The notes under the pieces are model-generated. The model ran no database searches. It was given only the letters and a program-made list of their open reading frames with translations, and was not told where the DNA came from. A stretch of 64,000 nucleotides of DNA, from NCBI RefSeq assembly GCF_029227915.1, contig NC_079883.1:25358001-25422000 (forward strand), given 5' to 3'. Shown here piece after piece: positions 1 to 12,028 of this stretch. How positions within the stretch are numbered: the stretch's first letter is position 1; every line of letters begins with the position of its first letter. A program made the translations under genes and the position numbers. Source of the stretch: Hydractinia symbiolongicarpus. Taxonomy: Eukaryota > Cnidaria > Hydrozoa > Anthoathecata > Hydractiniidae.

Positions 1-2590
1 TTTTTGCTTCGTCACTTCACCTTTCTTATCTTGTGTACTCTTCCGTTTTATTATGAAGCAAAGTGATCAATTTTTTGTTAAACTTTTGTTTCGATAATCT
101 TGCAAGTAACAAAAACAAAGATATGTTACATTTCATGATGGCAGATGAATCTTTTTATTTATTTATCAGAATATTTTTACAGGATATGTACATTTTAGTT
201 TTAAAAAACTGCTATAAATATGTGTCCTGTTAGTTTAAAAAACTTCACTTTTCCGTGACGTTTAAGTTTGTAAGTATATTTTTACTAACACTCAAAACAA
301 GGGGGGGGGATGCGCAAATTTCCAAAAAAAGTAATATTAATATTAAAGCTGTGAAACCATTTACTCGTGTAACGTTATATGAAGAAAAGATAAAATCTAA
401 ATCTTGTGTTTTAACAATGACCTTTGATGACTTTAGAAAGTTAGAGATCACGTTAGCCCTTTTGTTTGTAATTTTTTCTCAAAAAAGGTATTAAGATGAA
501 ACGTATGATGAAAAATGCTTGAAGTTAAATACACAGCTGAGAATCCGACGTTCATGTCGGATAAACTAAATCGAAAATTGACGGATGCTAAGGATGTGAT
601 GTCAAGACACGTCTTGTAAATTACTTAGGTTGGTGCCGTAAATTATTTGCACTTATTAAATGTTTGACCATATTATTGTCGTCATTCGTGTACGACACAT
701 GTTTATTATTCACGTCGTCAACGAATGACGTATGGAAGTTGAACACCCGTAATTATGTCGACGCAGTTAGCATTTTGTTATAAATAAATTCACATTAAAA
801 CCACAAAACTGTTTTAATGTCCAAGCTATTCAATGCATCATTTGGCTCTGAAAGAAAAAACAATCCAAGCTATGTCAGCATGCTGTGAGCCAGTTTCTTT
901 CTAGTTTCGAATATCAAAGATGAAAGTATTTTAAGTATGAGAATTATTTTTACTTTATCGTTTCCTGTAAGGTAGCTGATTAACGAATTTTAAGTTGACG
1001 TCAGCAAGTTGTTTTAAGTAAACGCTGCAACGCTTGTTTAAAGTTTTTCCCGTTCCTCAGAAATTGCTCTAAACTCATTTGGTGTGTACACACCTCCAAT
1101 TGATGTAATATACTTTCTACGCTCTACGCACATGCGGTTAATTTTTGCTGACGGCTAATAGACTGATGAAAATGTTTCTATTAAAAGATATCGTAAAATA
1201 GTGAAAAAATGATTTGCGAACAAATTTTTATCTAACTTTTGGTGATAATAGCTTTTCTCGAGCCATATATGCTTTTATTTTCTACCCTATTTTTCTTCTT
1301 TTTTTTCTTAGTGATTTTCTCCCAAGATACTACGGCACAATACAGTTATACTTATTTTGCCAATAAAACAAACAAGAAAACCATTTAACTTCCTCAAGTC
1401 CGGGTCTTTTCGTTTTACCGCTTTGGCAAGTCTTATCCGGTAAAAAAACTAAATTCAAAATTGTAAATGTTGGTGTTCTCAAAGATTTTATTGATTAAGA
1501 TATTACGAGTTCGTAAATGATCCAGCTTACGATCCTTATTATAAAAAAGACGCATTATGTCACACAACTCTACAACAAGAATCTTTTCGCAGACATCAAA
1601 TAGAACGATGGTAAATTTACAATGTTTTCCTTTACAGGAAAAGGGAAGTATTCTTTCCTTAACTATTGCTTTATTTTTAAAGCTTTTTCTGGATAACCTC
1701 ATAAGTTCTACTCATCTTATACTAATGAAGGGCCTGCAAAAATTCAAGTCGTACATGCAGAAGACATATTGGTCTAAGCATCAACATCATGCACCTTCTT
1801 ATTCTAAAGTTGTTAACGAATCAAAAGGGGTCCACAACTGTTGTTATAACTGTTGCTACCTCTTGGCTAGCACCACAACCAACAGACTACCACTGGCTTA
1901 AATTAGTAACCTTGCAGCAGCAGGATCATCTTAAGGTATTTAGCCATGAATGTATCAGAACAGATCACGATTAAATATTCTATTTATAATGGCGTTATTA
2001 TGATGTTTTGTTTACATTTTTGATTAAACAAATGAGCTATTTTATTTGCATGTCTTCTTTGGTAACGACAGGGCTATATAATTAATTTGAAGCCCAACTT
2101 TGTGTTTTAAATCTGGGACTAAGCTTGGAAGTCACTAAAAATGTGCATAATTCGACCAGTAAGTTCTCGTGTTGACTATTGACAGACTCACATGTCTTTC
2201 CAAGTCAAACAGGTAAGTAGCTTACTGTTTTTTTTTGTATGTGTGCATGCATGCGCAGATAACAGAGTCAAATTAAAAACTCAATAATCGAATTATGAAA
2301 TGTTGGACTTGACATGTATTTAATGATAAAAAGACAAACAAAGACTTAACCGGCGAATATTTAAAAAAGTCTAAATCTGACCTTGAAATTCGAATTTTAG
2401 CACCAAAATTAACTAACTTATGGCAAGTCAAATGATTTTTTTGACAACCGCACCCTTTTTTAATATCCTTGTCCCCAGGACCTTTGGCCTGGAGGTTATC
2501 ACAGGTGGTCTACAAAAAGGTATAATACCCTGGGAACTAGGTTGCATTTTCAAAGCTTAGGATTGTAGACAAAATTCTGATTTTTTTTAT
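1..2590. other. No gene seen
   Basis: AT-rich sequence with short frames only. The longest plus-strand frame (1557-1901) shows no family resemblance or splice context. Confidence 0.6.
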
Positions 2591-2596
2591 TTTACA

Positions 2597-3068
2597 TAAG
2601 CTATACTCTATCTCGAACTTGCAAGGGACGAAAACATTTGTTCGAGATAGAAAAAAGCCTCATAAAAATTAAATTTTTTGTTAAGGAAAAAGGGGTATCA
2701 AAGGTACTTTAGGCTCCAAGTTCAAGCTCAAAAGAATTTTTTTTCCTATATTTTTGAAATATTATAGAATAGATAAAATTAAACATCTGTGATGGTTTGG
2801 GTGCATTTAAATTTTCATTTTTGAAACTTTTATGTTCTATTTGCTGTGTAACCTCATACACAAAAAATTCGAGATAGAGAAAGAAAAAGGGTCCAGAATT
2901 TTGTTCGAGATAAAGAAAGATACAGAAGCTCGAGATAAAGAGTCTTCTCTTTATCTCGAACATCTGTACCACTGTAAATATCTTAGAGCGTACACAAATG
3001 TCCAAGGAACCGAGATAAAGAGAGGTTCGAGATAGAGAGAGGTTCGAGATAGAGAGAGCCCACTGTAT
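2597..3068. mobile_element. Non-autonomous Tigger/pogo-like element with repeated TTCGAGATA motifs
   Basis: The right end reads, on the minus strand, TA CAGTGGGCTCTCTC, the TA target and CAGTG end of the pogo/Tigger branch of Tc1/mariner. TTCGAGATAGAGA-type units occur in direct and inverted order throughout (about nine copies), including a perfect 13-bp hairpin near 2930-2960. The left end near 2597 has decayed. No transposase frame is present. Confidence 0.65.
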
Positions 3069-3429
3069 TAATAATTTATTTATCCAATTTATTATTTCTA
3101 CTTTTTCTGTTTCTTCCAGATCTTACCCAAAACCAAAAGTCTGGACCATTAGAAATCTGGACTAAAATGAAAATTGTGTTACCTTATGGGAAGAAATTTT
3201 GCAGAGATTTAATTTCGCGAATCGAAAAAAAGTAATTTTGGAATTTTAATTATAATCAAGTGGGTAAAAGGGGTAATTTTCTTCCCGCAAAAAAAATCTT
3301 CCTTCAGAGTACATCATTATCTAAAAAAAATAACAAAAACAACATGGCTATTAAGTCCAGAGTTAACGAAAAACCTTAAGATATTAAAGACGCTTCCCTA
3401 GTCAAAACAAAACAATTATTTCCGATATA

Positions 3430-3527
3430 TCACACCCGTGGAAACCCGTGGAAAAATCCACGGGGTCGTCCGTTCTTTATATATCGCATTTCGTGTTTCT
3501 GCCATGGGGCACGGCTTTCGCGGACAC

Positions 3528-3558
<31 letters not shown>

Positions 3559-3925
3559 CTACTTTTAAAGAGACTAGTTGTTACTCCTCGAAGAAAAATT
3601 TCAGGTTCACGCAATGGTGCGACACCATACTCTGGTCCTTAGATTATCATCCATCGTACAAATCCGGAGTATCGATATTTTATTCAAGCGAATTAGCAAC
3701 TATTTCGAATGCACAGACGATGAGTATCATTAATTTAGAGACTAGTCGTTATTCCGTGGATAAATCTTTAGGAATTCGTTCACCAAAAAAGCTCACAGAA
3801 ATTCACCTAAGTGGGGAATTCGGATGTGGAAACAAGTATCGTATTATATTTGTGATTTTGTTGGTCCTTGCACAAGCAGACAGACAAATACGGCTATTAA
3901 TAGGGGAGATAACTCCCGTATAAAG
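3430..3925. repeat. Diverged tandem pair of an unknown repeat with a GACA microsatellite
   Basis: Two similar parts share GAGACTAGTTGTTACTCC / GAGACTAGTCGTTATTCC and CAGACAGACA...CGGCTA. The pure (GACA)n run is at 3529-3553. A long open frame across it starts with GTG and is driven by the repeat, so I do not call a gene. Confidence 0.45.
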
Positions 3926-3929
3926 CAGC

Positions 3930-6905
3930 AAACATTGAAATATTTATGACTTACGTTGGCAGGCTGCAAAATTGGATAAACTTTTGACAGGACACTTATA
4001 CGTAAGAATAAGGTAAAAAAATTCCGAGTTTTGAAGTTGGGTTTGTCGTCCTATCATGCTGAGTCATAATCGCCTGGTATACGCATAACTCATTTCTATA
4101 TTAATAATAAAGTATTTTGGTTGTATGTTTAAAAAAGTGTTCAATATTTTCACAGGGCTTTAGAAGAAAAATGCTCTGACGAAGGTCAATATTTTTCGAG
4201 AAAACACGAAATAAAAAGCCAAGTATATAGATTGTTACATAGGTTATAAAGTAAACTCTAAATCAACAGATTATGATAAAAAGTCAACTCCTTAAAGTTA
4301 ACCTCGGAGGAAAACACGAATTAGAAATCTCTCTAGTACTTGAAAGTTCTTAAAGTGTCCCCTGACAAAATGTTTGTCACTTAAACAAAATTTAATCCCT
4401 TTTTAGAACTAAATTTAAAACAATGTGCTTTTTTGCCGACCAATATGCAATATATAAGTTTTCATTTAAGTCTACCAGTAAAGAATAAAACTGCCCTATA
4501 GTGGACATGTTTTATAGTGAAGCCCTCTCTGTATAAAGGACATGTTTTTTAAGAACAGATGATTTTACAGTTAAACATTCATAACAAAATCTTCAACTGT
4601 TATGTAAGGACGCTAGTATATTTTACTAAAGGACGTCATGGGAGGGAAAGGGCGAGGCCAAGTAACGCCGTTACGCTACACTGGTAAAAAAAATCACATA
4701 ACAAATTTTCAGTTAAAATTACTCCCAAGAACTGATCTCTCTAGAACGCACACGCCTAGGATATATTTTTATTTTTTTTAAATATTTTCGTTTAAATTTT
4801 CTTCTTTCTTTATTAATTCGTTTTTTAGTTTAGCACATAAGAATAAAAAGTTACAAAGATTTATTGAATCTGTTTCACTTATTTTGTTTTAAAACCAGCC
4901 CATTTACTTTGTGGTTGATTTCAGCATGTCTTAACACCCTAGAAGCATGATTTCTTGAACGATGTAAACTAGCTTAGAAAGAATCTTTGCGTAGCAGACA
5001 TCTCATTATAGTTGACAGTTCTTTAAAGTTCTAATACAATCCGCTATAAAGAGCTTTCGTTGAATGCATGAAAAGAAATTTAAATTCTTCTATAACAATT
5101 TAAAGTTTATTATTTTAATTTGCAATCAAATATTTCTGCTCTCCCAGTTATGGAAAAATACTGTCTTTTTTAGTGCTAAAAATTGCATTTCAAACCAAAC
5201 CAATTTGACCACATCACTTCTGTAACAGGGTTGTGCTATGCGCATACGCGATCATATACACTATTTGAAGGGCCATGAAATAATTTAAATTTTAACCTTC
5301 GGAAGAAAATAATTTATTGTGACATCAAATTACGAGAAACGGGAAAATAGTATCGCCAGCAGGCATTTTTCTACATATGTTGGAAATAGTGTTGGAAAGT
5401 ATGTTTTTTGTTTCGCACTTGTTGCCACCATAGCTTCAACGTTTTTCTTGATTCTGAACCTAATTTTCAAGAACGCCATATTGGCCGTATTTACCGTGGA
5501 ATTTCGCAGATGACACGTCTACGGTATATTTCGCGTTAGAATAGTGAATTAAATTTCACATCTATCAGTTCTTAGGTTCACCAACGTTGAGTAAGCCGGC
5601 AGTCAGATATACAAAAACAATGGAAATTATCTTCATCTTAATTTAGGGCTTACAAAACTTTTGGCCGACAAAAAAGTATTGGCGTGGAAAGCTGATGTTA
5701 GTCTAGTTATGAGCACGGATAGTAAAAGTAGTGCTTCTGCTTTGCTTGAATGTGCCTAAGATTATTTTAGCACCTCTGCAAAACTTTTAACCATGTGCCA
5801 ACGAATAAAAGAATTAGTTTGGGGATTGGCACATCGGCTAAATAAAATCATCCCATCATAGATAAATATGGAATATTAGGTATCTTTCAAAGTGCCGCAC
5901 AGTTCATTAAAAACTTAATATTAGGCTCCTTTGGCATTTTGTTTTTGTTGTTTTAAAGCCTTCAATGTATGAGAAACGGAAATGAGATGTGCCTTGAAGT
6001 AATAAAAAAATGTTAATTTTTGTCATATTTTACAATTAAGATAAATTGGACCAGGTTGTGGCAAAATGATAGTGTTGTATGATATGTTTCTGTTGTGGAC
6101 AGTTTAGATTCCCCTTTAAATGCTTTTCTTTTTTAAAAATGATAGAGTGTAATTATTGCCAATCGTGGAGAAAAAAACCTAACTTAATGTTGTTAGGGAA
6201 CTTGATAATTTGAAAGTTTCCTGTGGTTAGTTTGAATTGAAAGCCGCATACCGCTCGATGAATTATGACTCTACAAATGTACATTCGTGTTAATTAAAAA
6301 ATATGTTTTACCTTCGCCTCTTGCGTTTTTCTATTCCTCCTTGTTATTTGGAAAACAACGCCCCTTAACGCCATTAACTAATAAACTACTTTATAAAAAA
6401 CTTTATGCTAGACCACCCAAAGGTTAACAAACTTTTAGAACCAGAATAAAAAAAATTGACAACTTTGACATAGAAATATTTGCAAAAAAAATGATAATCC
6501 GACTGGTAATCCAAACAATTATGTACAATAACATCAATCTCACCGTTTCGGTTATAAAAAAGAGATAACAAGCGCTCGGAACGAGGATTCAATAAAACAA
6601 AACAACAAAAGCTAGTTTTTATCCAGTACTTCAAATACGTGCCTGATTAGACAGACGTGCTTCATAAATCCATTAAGAATGGTTGCTTTAATATATCATG
6701 ATTATTTTGTCGAAACCGGATTTCGCTGATAGAATTTTCATTTTGTGTTCACCCAGATAATGCTTCATTCCCACAGTGCTTTGAAACGCCCTTCTTTTAG
6801 TTGGAAATTTGTGATTTCTAGAATCTGATTGGTTGGTAAACATTTTTTGCGGACAGAAACGAAAATATTTTTTTAAAACAAAAAAAAATTAGTAGAACAG
6901 TAAAT
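3930..6905. other. No gene seen
   Basis: AT-rich, no convincing exon. A repeat-like GTGGACATG / AAGGACATG pair near 4500-4550 may be a transposon relic. Confidence 0.6.
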
Positions 6906-6909
6906 CAAT

Positions 6910-7097
6910 TTAACCCTTTCAGTCCGGGCCACAGGACGGGTGGTCTATCATTTGTGAAAAGCTTTATGTCCAAATCTAGTGACTTTCGAATACTGTAGAT
7001 CCGTTTTTCTAAAAGTGGACTAGATCACACGGTTTCAGGGCAGCCCTACCCAAATGCAAAGGGACGCATGCATGACTTTCCGGACCGAAAGGGTTAA
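6910..7097. mobile_element. 180-bp MITE flanked by TTAA (piggyBac-like)
   Basis: The element runs from 6914 to 7093. Its inverted ends are CCCTTTCAGTCCGG and CCGGACCGAAAGGG, matching at 13 of 14 positions. It is flanked exactly by TTAA at 6910-6913 and 7094-7097. A TTAA target duplication with CCC ends is the hallmark of piggyBac-type transposition. No coding sequence is present, so it must have been moved in trans. Confidence 0.85.
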
Positions 7098-7263
7098 AGT
7101 ATTACTCGTTTTCATTGTGGCTTGTTTTGTTCTTGAATGGTAACTTTAGTGACTAACTTCAGTGGATTCAACTATCTTAGCATGTTGGATTAACATTAAC
7201 ACTATTAATTTTAATCTAACTATACAGTAAATAAACTTTCGGGTATTTTTTAAGCATCTGTTA

Positions 7264-7480
7264 CAGTGGAACCTCTAACACATCTCACTACAACGACCAC
7301 CTTGCACAAACAACAACCACTTCGATTATAAACAACGACCACCTTTCCCAACTTATTTCTCCGAGAACGATCATGAGTACTATTTTATACAAAACTTCGT
7401 GTAGTTGGAACGCACGAAACATAGACGACATTGTAAAATTATTTTTCGGGATTTTCAGACCACTACTGTACGCGTAAGAG
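7264..7480. mobile_element. Decayed transposon end, mariner/pogo type
   Basis: Starts with ACAGTGGAACCTCT, followed by repeated ACAACGACCACCTT-like motifs, the layout of Tc1/mariner-pogo ends. No matching right end could be placed, so the far boundary is a guess. Confidence 0.4.
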
Positions 7481-8872
7481 TTAGTCTCTTTCCGGTTATT
7501 TATTCAATGAAAATGATGCAATATAAATCTGCATTACTAGCCAAAATAATATGTTGGGAAACATTGTAATCAATTTTAGATGTTTTAAATGATCTGTGCT
7601 CCAAAGGGAAAACATGTTGTGAGTGTTTAAAATGTTCAAAGGGGTTACCTTTAGTAACCAACTAGTTGTATTTAGTATCCAGTGTTGGCCCCTACTAGAA
7701 ATTCCATTATTATTTTTCATAAGGGGCATTTGTATACTAGGATAATAGGAACGATATAGAAAAATGATCATACTGCAATTTGATTGTCAATTCTGTTTTA
7801 ATTATTCCGAAACTAAATTGACAGCTAAAATTTTGAGAAAAAGAATATTTCTTAATTATACCTAAGTTCTCAGAAATGCAGTTTTATTCACTTTCTGCGA
7901 TTTCTTATAGCTTATGTATTTCTATCGATTTCATTACGAAAGCAAAAAACATTAGGTCTAAAAAGCCGAGTATGTATATTTTTTTTTCATCCAGTTTCAT
8001 CAATGGATAAAAAGGTCAAGATATCAGATGTTTTTTTTGCCATGCTCCATTGAACTTTAACAGATATAGAGTTTCTTGAAATGTTGTTTAAATAATTGTC
8101 TTTACTTGGATGTAAACAAAGAAGAAGTAATCAAACTTAATAGAAATGCTTCCTGAAATTATGACTATTTCCTACAAGTATCCGATCACAATCATACTAA
8201 ATTGTTCCTCACCGAGCTTTATTGTATCCGTCATCAAATAATACCAACTCATTTCCTTGACTTTGTATGCACGATTGAGTCATCCGCGGACATGTCAATA
8301 AAAATATCAATAGAAGTGAATACAGGACCTTCATTGAAGGACCAATCCATGTAATATAATGACCTATCATATACCATGCAGGCAAGTGAATAACATTTAG
8401 AATGAAACTTCAGGTCTAATGTTAAGAAAAGGAATATGTACAAAAACGTTTAATTTTAGGTGGCTTAAGTTCCTTATCTTTCAAATCTAACACTTCTAAT
8501 TGATTCGGTGTACCACACTAATGATTCATTTCAGCTGCTCGTTAGGTGTACTATATATAGAGCATTTTTCCCGCCAAACCCACTCGAAAACAAGGTGGGA
8601 GGCCATTATGGTGATTATTAACTCTAAAGGATAAAGTACGGAACATCTAATTTCAATAAATCAAATGAGTTATTTTTGAATTGGCAAGGTCAAGTTGTGA
8701 AGATTTTTGTTTTCGATTTGATATTCCTGTAATAGTTTTAGCATTTCCTCCAACCATTTGATTAAGTATAATCGGGAAAAATAGATCTCAACTTTATACG
8801 TCTTTAGGCACATCAACACGTCCTGTGGTTTTTAATGGAAATCCAAAAATAACAAAAAAATAGAGCTTTGGT

Positions 8873-8950
8873 AGTATTTACCATTCTCATCCCCAGAGCT
8901 CTTTGAGATAAACTATCACAAAGAGCTCTGGGGACGAGAATGAGTATTTA
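8873..8950. mobile_element. 62-bp hairpin MITE with 8-bp target duplication
   Basis: The element (8881-8942) is almost entirely inverted repeat: CATTCTCATCCCCAGAGCTC... paired with ...GAGCTCTGGGGACGAGAATG around a loop of about 15 bases. AGTATTTA occurs directly at 8873-8880 and 8943-8950, an 8-bp target duplication as made by hAT transposases. It belongs to the CTCGTCCCCAG family found elsewhere in the window. Confidence 0.8.
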
Positions 8951-9625
8951 ATTTACTAGTATTTTCCCAACACGGGATTAGTGTTTTCTAGGAAAATGGA
9001 AATACCAAATGGATGATTTTACTTTTTTAAAGCATAATTGTATTATTTCAAGGTTTAAAAAGAAAGAATGATGGGGAGAAAGGAAAGCATAAAAACAAAT
9101 AGTTTATCACTAACCTTTTCGTGCAAAAAAAAAACGCAATTTTTATAACTTTTAAAATTCTAACATGAATTCGAACTTGCTCTCATTACTATGCGGCGGA
9201 AATATTGGAGACCGTAGGTGCAATACAAACGCGATTGAAATATACAGCAATCTCGCGTGTGGAATTATTAGAAAAACCACATTTTTTTTGCAACCAATAC
9301 CAAGCTGGTGTACTAAAGATGCAGAAGTTTTATACTAATAATAATGCCGTATTTAACTGTTGTAGAATCGCATTCCGACGAATTCCCGACAAAATTGTAC
9401 CCTTTAAGAAGAATTCATTACTTATAATTGCCGACTCTCTGTCACATTAAAGTTCTTTGTGCACGACAGGAATCTACAAATTTCTATAATGTTGGCACGG
9501 TATTAAGAAATTAAACCCATCCATGCGCTACATTATAATTCGCGTACTATACTGTGTGTTAAACGCAAAAAAAGAAAAACTCGCGCTAATTCTTTTCTTG
9601 ATATTTTCACTGTTAGAAAATTTTC

Positions 9626-9736
9626 CGACCCCTCAGTCTCGTTCCCAGACCTTCTTAACACGTTCTGATAAATGTGCTGGTCATAGCAACATATTAGATA
9701 GCGAGAAAGAAGTTCTGGGACGAGACTGCGACTCTG
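9626..9736. mobile_element. Second CTCGTCCCCAG-family hairpin MITE
   Basis: The element (9634-9728) has ends CAGTCTCGTTCCCAGACC and TTCTGGGACGAGACTG. The flanks CGACCCCT and CGACTCTG match at 6 of 8 bases, an eroded 8-bp duplication. Confidence 0.65.
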
Positions 9737-9764
9737 ACTTTTAATAACGAGAAATTTTCTCCTG

Positions 9765-9874
9765 CTCTGGTCCCCAGGGCTTTTTTCTCTTTTTGATATT
9801 GGTATGGCGTTCAATATTTCTTTCTGAAGCCATCACAATTTTAAAAAGTAAAAAAAGAGCCCTGGGGACGAGAT
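9765..9874. mobile_element. Third CTCGTCCCCAG-family hairpin MITE
   Basis: The inverted ends GGTCCCCAGGGCTTTTTT (left) and AAAAGAGCCCTGGGGACGAG (right) enclose about 60 bases. It is adjacent to the preceding copy. No clear target duplication is seen. Confidence 0.6.
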
Positions 9875-9879
9875 TGACT

Positions 9880-12025
9880 CTAACATTTGCTCTTTATACA
9901 ACTATAAAGATCGCTTTGACATTTAAGAAATATATAGCCAGATATCGTCTGAAGCAACCGCCCTTAAAAATCATTTAATAAATAGTTCAAAATGTTGACA
10001 GAACTTGTGGTATAGTGGACTCGTTTTTGCGACGAGTAAGGTTAATGGGCTTACTGTTGTGTTTTAAACGTAAAATACACAAAAGTGATGCGATTAAAAA
10101 TCTCAACTCCTTTTTGGAAGAGTTGTTTCAATCAAATAATTATTTAATTGGGTATTAGGTAGAAAAGTGATGTCAATTCATACATATTTGGATAAATTCG
10201 GGCAAAATTTTGTCACCAATTTGATTTAGGTACTTTTTTACAATTATAAGGAATTTTTTAGTAACTTAGTATCGAGAGCGTGTAGGGGCTGCTTACACAC
10301 GCAAATACATCATCACCGTTAGACTGCAAAAAAAAAAAAATCGTAAACAAGTTGCATCAATTCATACGATCCGTGATAAAATCACGCTAATAAGAATATT
10401 TTTCCAGTCATGTCCTGTGGTAATTGAATACTTCCTTGACAAAAAAATAATCAGATAAAAGAAACGTCTCTTTTGTATGAATTAAGGCACATTTAACAAG
10501 TTCCTTCCTTCAGTGTCATACTATGAAAATTGTACAAACAATAATGACGAAGCTATCCAAATGGACTTTTATTTGTTTTGTTAGGTTGTTGATATTCTGT
10601 CGCATTCTTTACCACTTTCATAGCACTGTTTTCTCTCTCACTGACCTGTCAGTAAGCTTAGCGCCGGTAAAAGACAATAAACGATGGGACCTATTTGTGT
10701 ATATAATTTAATGTAGATAGACCTTTCATAACTGATGCAACAGAACTTTTCGTGCTTTCAATTTTTTATCAAGCTTTGTCTAAAATGAAACCGTGCAGCA
10801 CGTGGTACAGTATTCGCAATTGGAATTTTGAAAATGAATTTTCGTCACATCTAAAGAATTTTGAAACAAGCAATGCAGTGCTAATTTGAATACATTGAAA
10901 TCTCTCTATAAAAAGGCACTAACCGGACCAATACGTGTCCACGATGAAGAGTTTATCCGTTCCCCCAAAAAGTGTTAGTCGTAAAGAGGTTTCCTCTATA
11001 AACGATGTTCGCTATGTGAAGGTTTCGCTGCAATAACAGTACTCCTGCATTGTAGTTAACATCTGCAGCAAATGGAAAGAAGTATTCTGATTCTGAAAGT
11101 GTGGGCAGAAAAAATTTGTTTCATTTTTGGGAGGTTGGGAGGTTTACTGTAAGATAAGTTATAGAGGATTCTTTCCATCATTCCCTATTTCTGGAAATTT
11201 ACAAAAACATACAAACATTGCAAATTATCTTGACAGAGGATTGTCTGAAATGTAAACAAATATTATTTAAAAAGAACAGACAAGACAAGAAAGTCTGAAA
11301 TTCTCTCTCAATTTTGACAGCAGACTGCCTTAAATTAAATGCAGACTCTTCGTTTATAAGATTACAACTCCTTTAAAACCACACTTGTCAGAAAATGTTC
11401 CCAGATGGATCAACAGTTTAATTACGATTACGTGTTTTCTTGGTCAATTTATATTATATATTGAAGTAAATTGAACAAAAAGATAAAATTATATACAAAT
11501 CATGTTACATACTATACAAGCAGACAGACAGATCTGCTTAATCTAATTACATATTTTGACGTTGAGGAAAAAACAGGTTCTACAATAGCTAGAATATAGC
11601 TCTTGTTAGGTCGTGTCTAAGTGATAAAACGGTACAATGGCATATGTGAACAACTTAAAAAATAACGGGTATAGTTAAAGAGCGCACAATTTTCTCTGGT
11701 TTCTTATTCACTGAAGACATTTCATCTAAACATGATGTCTTTGTTTTATTATAAAGTAGTGATTAAAAAACCCCACAAAGATAGAGTAGGCAATCAATAA
11801 TTACATATTTTTTTTGTACTGTTTTTAACTCCACCTTCTATAACTTAGACTGAGAAAAGAAAAAAGTATAAACAACGAACTCTACCGCAATCAATCATTT
11901 ACGTAAGTGTTTTAGGTAAATTTAAATTCTACTACTAAATCTAGCCTTTGGGTAAAAACTAATCCAAAATCTAAGTCTAAATATTAATGTCTATATAAAA
12001 AGGGTGCATGTTTATGAAAACAACC
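9880..12025. other. No gene; 3' flank of ACSS1
   Basis: AT-rich. A tRNA-like scrap (GGTATAGTGGACTCG, GCGACGAGTAAGG) lies near 10008-10045. A minus-strand AATAAA near 11745-11750 could serve ACSS1. Confidence 0.4.
10895..11035. repeat. Degenerate inverted-end repeat
   Basis: TTGAAATCTCTCTATAAAAA and the later AGGTTTCCTCTATAAACGA / CGCTATGTGAAGG resemble decayed pogo/mariner-type ends without a clean CAGT terminus. Confidence 0.3.
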
Positions 12026-12028
12026 AGC

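Noticed and set aside
3438-3923. 161-codon plus-strand frame
   Set aside because: It starts at GTG, contains a DRQTDRQT microsatellite translation and spans a diverged tandem repeat.
9205-9450. 81-codon plus-strand frame
   Set aside because: Starts at a non-ATG codon, no family resemblance and no clear splice sites.
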